Assembly: GCA_022718015.1 (NCBI GenBank)
Contig: JAIHZV010000037.1
Location: 1 to 8,907, forward strand
From: Phascolarctobacterium sp.
GTDB lineage: Bacteria; Bacillota; Negativicutes; Acidaminococcales; Acidaminococcaceae
DNA length: 8,907 nt
Reading direction: 5' to 3'
In this document: piece after piece, positions 1-5,753 of the stretch
How positions within the stretch are numbered: position 1 is the first letter of the stretch
How the letters are laid out: each line of letters begins with the position of its first letter
Made by a program: the position numbers and the translations under genes
The notes under the pieces: generated by a model
What the model saw: the letters and a program-made list of their open reading frames with translations, nothing else
Told to the model about the DNA's origin: nothing
Databases searched by the model: none

Positions 1-615
1 TCGGTGCTGACGGTGCTGTCCGTGCTGTTTATTTCTCTGCCGGTCATTGTGATTTCGCTGCTGCAGACGCGCTATCCGGAGAAAATGATTTTCTTCTTTA
101 CGCGCAAATGCTCATACACGACAAGGCGCAACTGCTACATCTGGTATGAGGAGTTCAAAAACGCGGTCAATGTCATGGGCAAGCGTCCGTGGATGATGCT
201 GCGTGCGTTTATCGAATCCGGACTGAGCCTGCTGTTTATTTATGCGACGGTTCCGGCGTATTTTACAGGCATGAACATAGATTTTGACCTTGTGCAGGTT
301 ATGGGACGCATGGTGCTGCTGAATCTGGTGCTGTATTTTTCGCCGACACCCGGCGGCAGTGGCGTGGCCGAGGGCGGCTTTCTGGTGCTGTTCTCTAACA
401 TCCTGCCGAACGGCGTAGAGGGCATTATGGCCGTGCTGTGGCGCTTTACGGCGGAATATCTGCCGTTCCTTTTGGGTGCAGTCGTGACGATTCGTGCCTT
501 TGGCAGTGATGTTCTGAATATGGCGTCGCTGAAGAGCAAGACGACTGCGGGTAAGCAGCACGCCATGAATAAAGAAACAAACGGCGCAGTGAGCGCTGAG
601 GATGATAAAGCTTAA
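1..615 (+). CDS. LPG synthase/flippase-like multi-pass membrane protein (C-terminal part)
   Basis: The reading frame is open from the first base, so the gene starts upstream; the last 204 codons are present. The protein has several hydrophobic segments and the motif PTPGGSGVAEGGF (nt 340-378). That motif is characteristic of the lysylphosphatidylglycerol synthase transmembrane domain family (PF03706; YbhN/AglD-like flippase-domain proteins), and hydrophobic helices follow it. The last ~30 residues are hydrophilic and probably cytoplasmic. Members without the cytosolic aminoacyl-transferase domain are thought to act in lipid or glycolipid translocation; which lipid is moved here cannot be read from the sequence. 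The stop codon lies just before the ribosome binding site of the downstream ArnT-like glycosyltransferase gene, so the two are probably one operon concerned with envelope lipid or glycan modification. Whether a catalytic domain exists upstream is unknown. Confidence 0.8.
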   Translation, partial: SVLTVLSVLFISLPVIVISLLQTRYPEKMIFFFTRKCSYTTRRNCYIWYEEFKNAVNVMGKRPWMMLRAFIESGLSLLFIYATVPAYFTGMNIDFDLVQVMGRMVLLNLVLYFSPTPGGSGVAEGGFLVLFSNILPNGVEGIMAVLWRFTAEYLPFLLGAVVTIRAFGSDVLNMASLKSKTTAGKQHAMNKETNGAVSAEDDKA

Positions 616-637
616 TAGAGGGGGCTTGCGATTATAT

Positions 638-2197
638 ATGAAACAAATAGATAAAACCAGTCTGCTGCTTGTGGCAGGCGCAGCCTTGTTTATAATTCTT
701 TTTGGTATCGGCGGCGTACCGCTGCTCGACCCGGATGAGCCTGTTTATGCGGAGACAGCGAAGGAAATGCTGCAGACAGGCGATTTTCTCTCGCCGCGTA
801 TCTTTGGCGATTATTGGTATGACAAGCCGCCGATGTATTATTGGCTGGTGGCTATAGCGCAGGCTATTTTCGGTACGTGTGAATTCGCTGCGCGTCTGCC
901 TGCTGCGCTGATGGCGTGTGCGACCTCAGTGATGGTTTACGTTGGTGCGACAAGACTGTTCAGTGAGCGTGCAGGCTTTTGGTCGGCGATGGTGCTGACG
1001 AGCTGTGTGCAGTTCTTTTACATGGGCAAGGCGGCGGTGACGGACACGACGCTGCTTTTCTTTATGACAGGTGCGCTGCTGTCGTTCATACATAAGCGCT
1101 ATTGGCTCATGTATATCTGCATGGCGCTGGCGACGGTGACTAAGGGCCCTATTGGCATAGTTTTCCCGGGCACGATTATTTTCCTTTATCTGATTTTCAT
1201 GGGGCAGCTGCGCGAAATTCTGCGTATGCACGTGATTCGTGGTCTGCTGCTGTATTTTCTTGTTGCGTCGCCGTGGTATTATGCAATGTACACGGTGCAT
1301 GGCATGGAGTTCATCAACACGTTCTTGGGCTTTCATAATATAACGCGCTTTACGACGGCAGAGCATGCAAACCGCGTGACCTTCTGGTATTATTTCCCGG
1401 TAATAATTCTGGGCATGTTCCCGTGGACGGGCATGCTGGTGCAGGCAGTGAAGGCCTCTGTGCAGGACAGTCGTATTGATGATATGCGTAATCTGGTGTT
1501 CCTGCATGTCTGGGCGCTGTTTGTGCTGCTGTTCTTTACCGTCTGCAAGACGAAGCTCGTTTCTTATATTCTGCCGATGTTCCCGGCTATGGCGATGGTT
1601 ATTGGCTGGAATATCGCGCGTATGCAGGCCAAGTTCCGTCATACCACGCGCTTCTACGGCTGGGCAGCAGGCAGCGGCCTGATGTTCGTGCTGCTGGGTG
1701 TGGGCTGGATTATCGGTGCGGAATATCTGCCTGAGGCAGAGTTCAGCCTGATTATGCTGGGTGCGCTGACGCTGCTTTTAGGCGCGGCGGCTGTGTTCAC
1801 GCTGCTTTATTACCGTGATGTGGAGCTGGCAAGCTGGCTGCACGTGATGATTGGCGTGGTGACGATGTGCGTGGCGTTTGCGTTTGTGCTGCCTGTTATT
1901 GCTGACCGCTTCAGCGTCAAGACGATGAGCGGCGTGTATCAGGAAAGCTGCGAGCAGAGCACGCCGATTTATGTTGACAAATTCCTGCGCCCCGGCTTCA
2001 TGTATTATGCAGGCAAGCCGGGCATTGAGATGGTGCCGCAGACTAACGCCTTGAGCGAGGCGCTGCGCGATGGGAGCCATAAATATATCCTCGTGCGCGG
2101 ACTGGAATATCGCCGTGTAGCCAAAACGCAGCAGATTCCGACGAATATCACGACCGTGAAGGAGATAGGGGATATTTATTTGCTGGAGCAGAGGTAG
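638..2197 (+). CDS. ArnT-like (GT83/PMT superfamily) integral membrane glycosyltransferase
   Basis: This is a 519-residue polytopic membrane protein. After a first membrane helix (~residues 8-28) comes LDPDEPVYAETAKEML (30-45), with the acidic DPDE loop expected of GT-C glycosyltransferases. It is followed by YDKPPMYYWL (61-70), matching the ArnT/PMT pattern of a catalytic Asp-Glu loop and a KPP motif. KTKLVSYILP (304-313) corresponds to the conserved KxKLPxYILP segment of ArnT-type enzymes. About ten further hydrophobic helices and a small soluble C-terminal part follow. The family moves a sugar from a polyprenyl-phosphate donor to lipid A or another acceptor on the outer face of the inner membrane; the sugar and acceptor here are unknown. 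I chose ATG 638 because AGAGGGG (618-624) lies upstream, although its spacing is long (13 nt). ATG 602, in frame and overlapping the upstream gene by 14 nt, is an alternative start adding 12 residues. A terminator follows the stop codon. Confidence 0.88.
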   Translation: MKQIDKTSLLLVAGAALFIILFGIGGVPLLDPDEPVYAETAKEMLQTGDFLSPRIFGDYWYDKPPMYYWLVAIAQAIFGTCEFAARLPAALMACATSVMVYVGATRLFSERAGFWSAMVLTSCVQFFYMGKAAVTDTTLLFFMTGALLSFIHKRYWLMYICMALATVTKGPIGIVFPGTIIFLYLIFMGQLREILRMHVIRGLLLYFLVASPWYYAMYTVHGMEFINTFLGFHNITRFTTAEHANRVTFWYYFPVIILGMFPWTGMLVQAVKASVQDSRIDDMRNLVFLHVWALFVLLFFTVCKTKLVSYILPMFPAMAMVIGWNIARMQAKFRHTTRFYGWAAGSGLMFVLLGVGWIIGAEYLPEAEFSLIMLGALTLLLGAAAVFTLLYYRDVELASWLHVMIGVVTMCVAFAFVLPVIADRFSVKTMSGVYQESCEQSTPIYVDKFLRPGFMYYAGKPGIEMVPQTNALSEALRDGSHKYILVRGLEYRRVAKTQQIPTNITTVKEIGDIYLLEQR

Positions 2198-2204
2198 AAG
2201 CTTT

Positions 2205-2240
2205 ATCGTCACAGGGAGCAATCCTTGTGGCGATTTTTTT
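2205..2240 (+). terminator. Rho-independent terminator after the glycosyltransferase gene
   Basis: A 12-pair stem is formed by 2205-2216 with 2223-2234, including two G-T wobbles. It closes a 6-nt loop (AGCAAT) and runs directly into seven T residues (2234-2240). It begins 8 nt after the TAG stop at 2195-2197, ending the upstream two-gene unit. Confidence 0.9.
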
Positions 2241-2248
2241 CTGCACGA

Positions 2249-2277
2249 TTGAAAAAATTACTCTGCCTTGCTATAAT
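2249..2277 (+). promoter_or_regulatory. Sigma-A type promoter of the Tad-domain protein gene
   Basis: TTGAAA (2249-2254) and a perfect TATAAT (2272-2277) are separated by 17 nt, the consensus spacing. Transcription would start near 2284, leaving a ~75-nt leader before the ATG at 2359. The promoter sits immediately after a strong terminator, so this gene is expressed independently of the upstream membrane genes. Confidence 0.85.
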
Positions 2278-2292
2278 CATAAGTGAAAATTA

Positions 2293-2328
2293 TCTGCGGA
2301 GCAGCTTTGGCAGGCCGAGCTGCGCAGA
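2293..2328 (+). other. Stable hairpin in the 5' leader of the Tad-domain gene
   Basis: GCAGCT (2301-2306) pairs with AGCTGC (2318-2323), and the outer TCTGC (2293-2297) pairs with GCAGA (2324-2328). This gives an 11-pair stem with a 3-nt bulge (GGA) and an 11-nt loop. No T-run follows, so it is not a terminator. It lies about 10 nt after the predicted transcription start and ends ~17 nt before the Shine-Dalgarno TGAGGTGG (2345-2352). A role in mRNA stability or translational control is inference only. Confidence 0.5.
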
Positions 2329-2358
2329 GGATGAGATTGGATTTTGAGGTGGATTATA

Positions 2359-4017
2359 ATGCTGCGAAAATTTAGGGAGACATTAAAAAACAAGCAACGT
2401 GGCGCGATTATGGTTTTCTTTGCTATACTTGTGCCGTTATTTTTAGGCGCGATTGGCTTGGCGGTGGACGCAGGCTTTCTTTATATGCAGAAGGCCAAGC
2501 TGCAGGATGTAGCGGATGCGACGGCGCTGGCGGGGGCAGGGCATTTGAACGATGGCGATGACCGTGAAGGTCATGTGGCTAGTGCAGTTATTGCCTTTGC
2601 CGGAGCGAATGGCTACAAGGATTATGCTACCAGCTCGAATTTTTTCCCTCTTGGTGATAAAGCTCCTGACACCAGCGTAATATTGGGAGAAAATGCTGAC
2701 TGGAAGATTGCTTATGCTATTGACGAAAATATGAATGATAAGGACGGCGAGCAGCGCGACCATGTGCGTGTGGTCATTTTGAAGCGCGTGCCGACGTTCT
2801 TTATCCGCCTGTTGTTCCCTGAGCAGAAGGAGGTTGTGGTGAAGGCTGTTGCCGCAGCGGAGTATGTGGAGGGGGAGGAGCCTGAACCTGTTATAAGTGG
2901 GGATACACCTGTTATTTTTGTAGAAGGTACATCAGCGGAAACTTTCCAATGTTATGAAAGTGCCAAGAATATAGTTTTGGGGAAAAATTTTAATTTTCCT
3001 ATTTATATAAAAGATGGTAATATAGATACTACAAAATTGCCTGGCACAGGTAATTTGTATGTTAGTAATAATGTTCTAGGCACTACAGCAAAATATGACG
3101 AGTCTAAAAATAATATTGCTTGGGATCCCCCTATTAATAATCGAAATGTTTTCTATAAAAAAGGAAATTATCCAGCTAGGCCGACGTCTGGAGTATATTG
3201 GAATGATGACAAAAAGAAGCAAGAGTGGGAGGACTTTAAAAAAAAGTATGATGAAACTCGAGCGAAAGCAGATGCTAAGTATGAGGAAGTAAAAAATAAA
3301 CTTATAAGTGAAGCAAATACTAAGGCTCAAGATATAGAAGCTTATAAAAAAGGTGAAGGTATAAAGCGCTATATTGGACTGGATGCTTCAGGAAAACCAT
3401 ATTCTAATATAAAAGAAGAAGATAAAACGATAGAACTTTATATGAGTGGTACTTATTTTGAGACAGTAGCGGAACCAAGCAAATTTTTCGCTAAGGATAG
3501 AAGTGTAATTACTAATAGACAATTAAAAAATGTAAAGACAATTACTACTTTAGTTTCTGATAAGCCTTGTATGATTGGAACCACAGGGATTACATATGGT
3601 AATATTTATCTCTTGAAAAATGAAGGAATAGGTTTGGATATTGCTGGCAGTGGTAATAACTTTAATGGTACCTTGTATTCACCGGGCAATTTATATGTTG
3701 GTGGTGAAAATAACCATTTTTTAGGTGACACTAGTAGTTCAGCAGAAGTTAGCATATTTGGAAAAAATGTTTATCTTGGAAAATGGATCAAAGTTTCTGA
3801 AAGCATTGTTACTGAGTACAGCTTTAATTTCGTGACTAATGTATGGAAAACAGATAAATGTATCAAGATAGAATACAACGGTGATACACTTGTAGACGCA
3901 AAAAATGATTCTAATTGGTGTATCCATTTTGGTGATACATCTGCTTCCTCTTCAGGCTCTTCCTCTGGCTCTAGCGGCAGCGGCGCGTCGAAGGCGCACG
4001 TACGCCTCGTAATCTAA
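2359..4017 (+). CDS. TadE/G-like Tad-domain protein with a large AT-rich extracellular region
   Basis: Residues 13-61 (QRGAIMVFFAILVP..., then VDAGFLYMQKAKLQDVADA) match the N-terminal membrane anchor of the Tad/TadG-like family (PF13400). These are minor pilus or surface components exported across the inner membrane. ATG 2359 is chosen because TGAGGTGG (2345-2352) precedes it at ideal distance; a TTG at 2344 is in frame but lies on that ribosome binding site. The protein is 552 residues. Residues 62-175 continue the Tad-like part. Residues ~176-528 are AT-rich in coding, Asn/Lys/Gly-rich and unlike the flanks; they include a Lys/Glu-rich likely helical segment (283-331) and a Gly/Asn-rich part (~400-475) resembling short beta-helix rungs. 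All four cysteines (198, 404, 501, 521) are in this part. A Ser/Gly linker (528-544) and a short tail ending AHVRLVI follow. The gene has its own promoter and terminator. An adhesin-like or pilus-tip role is inference. Confidence 0.8.
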   Translation: MLRKFRETLKNKQRGAIMVFFAILVPLFLGAIGLAVDAGFLYMQKAKLQDVADATALAGAGHLNDGDDREGHVASAVIAFAGANGYKDYATSSNFFPLGDKAPDTSVILGENADWKIAYAIDENMNDKDGEQRDHVRVVILKRVPTFFIRLLFPEQKEVVVKAVAAAEYVEGEEPEPVISGDTPVIFVEGTSAETFQCYESAKNIVLGKNFNFPIYIKDGNIDTTKLPGTGNLYVSNNVLGTTAKYDESKNNIAWDPPINNRNVFYKKGNYPARPTSGVYWNDDKKKQEWEDFKKKYDETRAKADAKYEEVKNKLISEANTKAQDIEAYKKGEGIKRYIGLDASGKPYSNIKEEDKTIELYMSGTYFETVAEPSKFFAKDRSVITNRQLKNVKTITTLVSDKPCMIGTTGITYGNIYLLKNEGIGLDIAGSGNNFNGTLYSPGNLYVGGENNHFLGDTSSSAEVSIFGKNVYLGKWIKVSESIVTEYSFNFVTNVWKTDKCIKIEYNGDTLVDAKNDSNWCIHFGDTSASSSGSSSGSSGSGASKAHVRLVI

Positions 4018-4049
4018 AATATGTTGTGCGCAAAATAAATAAGAGCAGC

Positions 4050-4098
4050 AAAAAACACCTGCGGCCTTACGTTAGTAGTAGGGTCGCAGGTGTTTTTT
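4050..4098. terminator. Bidirectional intrinsic terminator between convergent genes
   Basis: CACCTGCGGCC (4056-4066) pairs with 4082-4092 with one G-T wobble, and the flanking A-run (4050-4055) pairs with the T-run (4093-4098). The stem is therefore followed by T residues on either strand. It lies 32 nt after the Tad-domain gene and 19 nt after the minus-strand Rpn gene, and can serve both. Confidence 0.88.
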
Positions 4099-4117
4099 AT
4101 AACGAGGTGGATTATCG

Positions 4118-5029
4118 CTACATGCTGGCTTGCAGCGCACGCACGCTTTCAGGTGGCAAAGAAGTGATTTCCGCAACGTCTTCCACAGAATCGCCACGCT
4201 TCAGCATCTTGAGCGCCATGTCCTTTAAAGTTTTCTTTTTAGTTGTTTTAGCCGCTTTTATAGTAGCTTTTATAGTAGCTTCCTTTACTTTTTCTTTGGC
4301 AATTTTTTCGCCTATTTCTTGACCGAGCTGCTGTCCAATTTTCTGCCCAAGCTGCTGCCCAATTTGCTGTCCAACCTGATGAGCATATTCTTCAAATAAA
4401 TCTCTCATTTCTCCTTCACCGTCCTTTGAATGCTTTAAAAACTCCATCTGTGGAGCAAATTCCTTATAATTCAGCTTTGCAGGGTCTGTGCAGTACATAT
4501 CCTGCATGAGCTTACCAAGCGGAGTGTCATCCTGAATTTGGCTGTTCACATAAATAATATGCGAGCCATCCTTGAAGAGTTCCATATTCTGACCTATATA
4601 GCGGTCAATGTTGTAAATTGGCAAATTGCGCTGCAGCACATCATTTTCGGTAATAAAAATAACGTAGGTTTCCGGCAGTTCTTCATAGTCATAACCTGCT
4701 TTTAAGAAAACTGTGTCTAAAGAGCTGCTGTAAAAGCGTGCGCGTTTTGCGGGTGCGCCTTCGTCAGCGCGTTGAATTTCGACGTTGAATCGCCTGCCAT
4801 TTTCGTCTTCAGCGAGAATATCGAGTTGTGCAGAATGACCAAATAAGTTTTGAATGAAATTCTGTACACATACTGATATCACCTTGATTTTATCATTTTT
4901 CATGATAACTCGCAACATTTTTTGTGTTGCCGGGATGTTATCGTGGAGCATGGCGTTCATAAATTTGTTATTCATCATGCAGAGTGTTTTGACGATTTGC
5001 TCAATGTCTATAAAGTAGTTGATAGGCAT
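4118..5029 (-). CDS. Rpn family recombination-promoting nuclease / putative transposase (PD-(D/E)XK)
   Basis: This 303-residue protein matches the PD-(D/E)XK nuclease family transposase group (PF12784, Rpn/YhgA-like). The visible core is D70 in AQLDILAEDENGRRFNVEIQ, followed by E84-x-Q86, the E-x-Q variant usual in this family. Then come RARFYSS (96-102) and the ITENDVLQRNLPIYNIDR stretch. Rpn proteins in E. coli promote RecA-independent recombination and cleave DNA; natural functions are debated, and many gut bacteria carry multiple copies. The C-terminal third holds six tetrapeptides of type GQQ(I/L) (220-243), then ATIKATIK (251-258), a basic stretch, and a conserved-looking tail (VEDVAEITSLPPESVRAL) that may be a helix-turn-helix-like unit. 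ATG at 5029 has GAGGTGA (5034-5040) five nt upstream. It is transcribed toward the Tad-domain gene from its own promoter. No terminal inverted repeats were recognised, so this is not shown to be a complete mobile element. Confidence 0.88.
   Translation of the reverse strand: MPINYFIDIEQIVKTLCMMNNKFMNAMLHDNIPATQKMLRVIMKNDKIKVISVCVQNFIQNLFGHSAQLDILAEDENGRRFNVEIQRADEGAPAKRARFYSSSLDTVFLKAGYDYEELPETYVIFITENDVLQRNLPIYNIDRYIGQNMELFKDGSHIIYVNSQIQDDTPLGKLMQDMYCTDPAKLNYKEFAPQMEFLKHSKDGEGEMRDLFEEYAHQVGQQIGQQLGQKIGQQLGQEIGEKIAKEKVKEATIKATIKAAKTTKKKTLKDMALKMLKRGDSVEDVAEITSLPPESVRALQASM
4254..4281 (-). repeat. 12-bp tandem repeat inside the Rpn gene
   Basis: On the plus strand GCTTTTATAGTA occurs twice without a mismatch (4254-4265 and 4266-4277), followed by GCTT. 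In the protein it gives ATIKATIKA. Just upstream in the coding sense, 4301-4372 encodes six Gly-Gln type tetrapeptides, also a 12-nt period but diverged at the DNA level. Both can change length by slippage without a frameshift. Confidence 0.8.
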
Positions 5030-5080
5030 AGATTCACCTCTTTTTTTAAATAATTTTCTGATTAATCAGCCACTGTGGAT

Positions 5081-5109
5081 ATTATAGCAGGTTGTGAAAA
5101 GAAAATCAA
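5081..5109 (-). promoter_or_regulatory. Sigma-A type promoter of the Rpn gene
   Basis: Read on the minus strand, TTGATT (5109-5104) and a perfect TATAAT (5086-5081) are separated by 17 nt. Transcription would start near 5074. A perfect 12-bp palindrome, CTGATTAATCAG (5058-5069), lies in the first transcribed bases and could be an operator. The 12-mer TAATTTTCTGAT occurs on both sides of the promoter (5051-5062 and 5112-5123). Confidence 0.75.
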
Positions 5110-5135
5110 CTTAATTTTCTGATATTTATAAATAA

Positions 5136-5310
5136 AGTTACTGAGCCTTTCTCGTCTCTTCTGCGCCGCAAGCGGCACGTGTGCCCTTTGGGTATTAGCA
5201 CGACCAGCAGTTTTTACTGTGCAAGCTTGTAAAAACATGGTCTTAGCGTCAAGGAGAGGTGACACCGCGTAGCGATGACGGAGGGGGATGTGTTTCGGCG
5301 TCCCTAATGC
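5136..5310. other. Gene-less, GC-rich, palindrome-rich intergenic element
   Basis: This stretch is clearly richer in GC than the AT-rich DNA around it and is full of short self-complementary units: GCCGCAAGCGGC (5165-5176), GGCACGTGTGCC (5174-5185), CAGTTTTTACTG (5208-5219), CAAGCTTG (5222-5229), and CACCGC/GCGATG (5263-5277, one mismatch). An open minus-strand frame across it has no ribosome binding site, runs into the Rpn promoter and looks non-protein. The composition resembles dispersed intergenic repeats of Firmicute genomes, or a structured RNA, but neither can be shown from one copy. Confidence 0.35.
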
Positions 5311-5418
5311 AAAACTACATTGCAATGTAATTTTTACGCGAAAACGTGTAGAAAACAGCATCGCAATGTAGTTTTTTATTTGAAACGAGCAGACAACAAC
5401 ATCGCAATGTTGGTTTTA
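5311..5418 (-). repeat. Degenerate ~41-bp tandem repeat, about 2.6 copies, each with a palindromic core
   Basis: Read on the minus strand, three successive units begin TAAAA and then carry ACATTGCGATG or ACATTGCAATG: 5418-5379 (40 nt), 5378-5337 (42 nt) and 5336-5311 (partial). The first two also share TGTTKTCTRCWCGTTTY. Each core is self-complementary: TACATTGCAATGTA (5316-5329) is a perfect palindrome, and the unit near 5397-5412 forms CAACAT-TGCG-ATGTTG. The core centres are ~42 and ~40 nt apart. No gene overlaps them. They could be phased protein-binding sites, an array of small RNA hairpins, or the edge of the GC-rich element next to them. Confidence 0.7.
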
Positions 5419-5592
5419 GGAAGGAAATGTCAGTAAATTAAAACTTTCCTGCTGTGCGCCGCACTTTTTTTAGTTACATATTATCTGTATAAAAGTGGTT
5501 ATATACATATCGCAAAAAAATCACAAAGGAATATGCAATCTTAGAAGAAATATCAATAAAAGCTCTCTAAAGTTCAGTAAAGGCATAGAAGT

Positions 5593-5608
5593 TTGCAGGT
5601 ACTTGCAA
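5593..5608 (+). promoter_or_regulatory. Near-perfect 16-bp palindrome overlapping the -35 box of the tad operon promoter
   Basis: TTGCAGGTACTTGCAA (5593-5608) is self-complementary at every position apart from one G-T pair. Its right half is the -35 hexamer TTGCAA (5603-5608). A dimeric regulator bound here would block RNA polymerase, so a repressor operator is the simplest reading. The regulator is unknown. Confidence 0.5.
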
Positions 5609-5631
5609 TTTTGAGCAGAAATTTGTATAAT
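5603..5631 (+). promoter_or_regulatory. Sigma-A type promoter of the cpaB-cpaC-tadZ operon
   Basis: TTGCAA (5603-5608) and a perfect TATAAT (5626-5631) are 17 nt apart. The DNA upstream (5465-5600) is AT-rich with A- and T-runs and has no recognisable gene. Transcription would start near 5638, giving a leader of ~115 nt before cpaB. Confidence 0.82.
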
Positions 5632-5647
5632 AAACCCATAAATAAGT

Positions 5648-5716
5648 ATGTGCGAAATGAAGGAACTTTTTAGGATTTTGGGTTTAGTTTCGTTTGTTTT
5701 GTCGCGCCCTTTTTAG
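5648..5716 (+). CDS. Possible 22-residue leader peptide upstream of cpaB
   Basis: An ATG at 5648, only ~10 nt after the predicted transcription start, opens a frame ending at TAG 5714-5716. The peptide is MCEMKELFRILGLVSFVLSR followed by Pro-Phe: a short charged N-terminus and a hydrophobic stretch. There is no clear Shine-Dalgarno for this ATG or for the in-frame ATG at 5657, so translation would have to be near-leaderless. It lies entirely in the cpaB leader and ends 37 nt before the cpaB start. It may be chance; no family is recognised. Confidence 0.2.
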   Translation: MCEMKELFRILGLVSFVLSRPF

Positions 5717-5753
5717 AAGGCACAATTTCAAAGAAGAAGGATTATGATATACA

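Noticed and set aside
926..1642. Long minus-strand frame (238 codons) inside the glycosyltransferase gene
   Set aside because: Arg/His/Gln-rich shadow opposite a clearly recognised membrane enzyme; no start signals.
2344..2358. TTG 2344 as start of the Tad-domain gene
   Set aside because: It lies on the GAGGTGG ribosome binding site that serves ATG 2359.
4026..4322. Plus-strand open frame of 98 codons overlapping the terminator and the Rpn gene end
   Set aside because: It runs through the terminator hairpin and antisense to the Rpn coding sequence, and its sequence is the complement of the repeat-rich tail. No ribosome binding site.
4118..5110. Complete insertion sequence carrying the Rpn gene
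   Set aside because: No terminal inverted repeats or target-site duplication were recognised around the gene; Rpn genes commonly occur as solitary genes.
5062..5361. Minus-strand open frame of 99 codons in the intergenic region
   Set aside because: It crosses the tandem repeat, the palindrome-rich element and the Rpn promoter; no ribosome binding site, no recognisable domain.
5311..5418. CRISPR array
   Set aside because: The units are 40-42 nt in total with degenerate similarity over most of their length, so there are no unique spacers, no ~30-nt exact repeats and no cas genes nearby.
5454..5471. Intrinsic terminator GTGC-GCC-GCAC followed by seven T
   Set aside because: Only a 4-pair stem and no plus-strand gene upstream that would need it; possible but not supportable.
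5638..5753. Cyclic-di-GMP or other riboswitch in the cpaB leader
   Set aside because: I looked for GEMM-type conserved blocks and stable paired elements and found none; the leader is T-rich and weakly structured.
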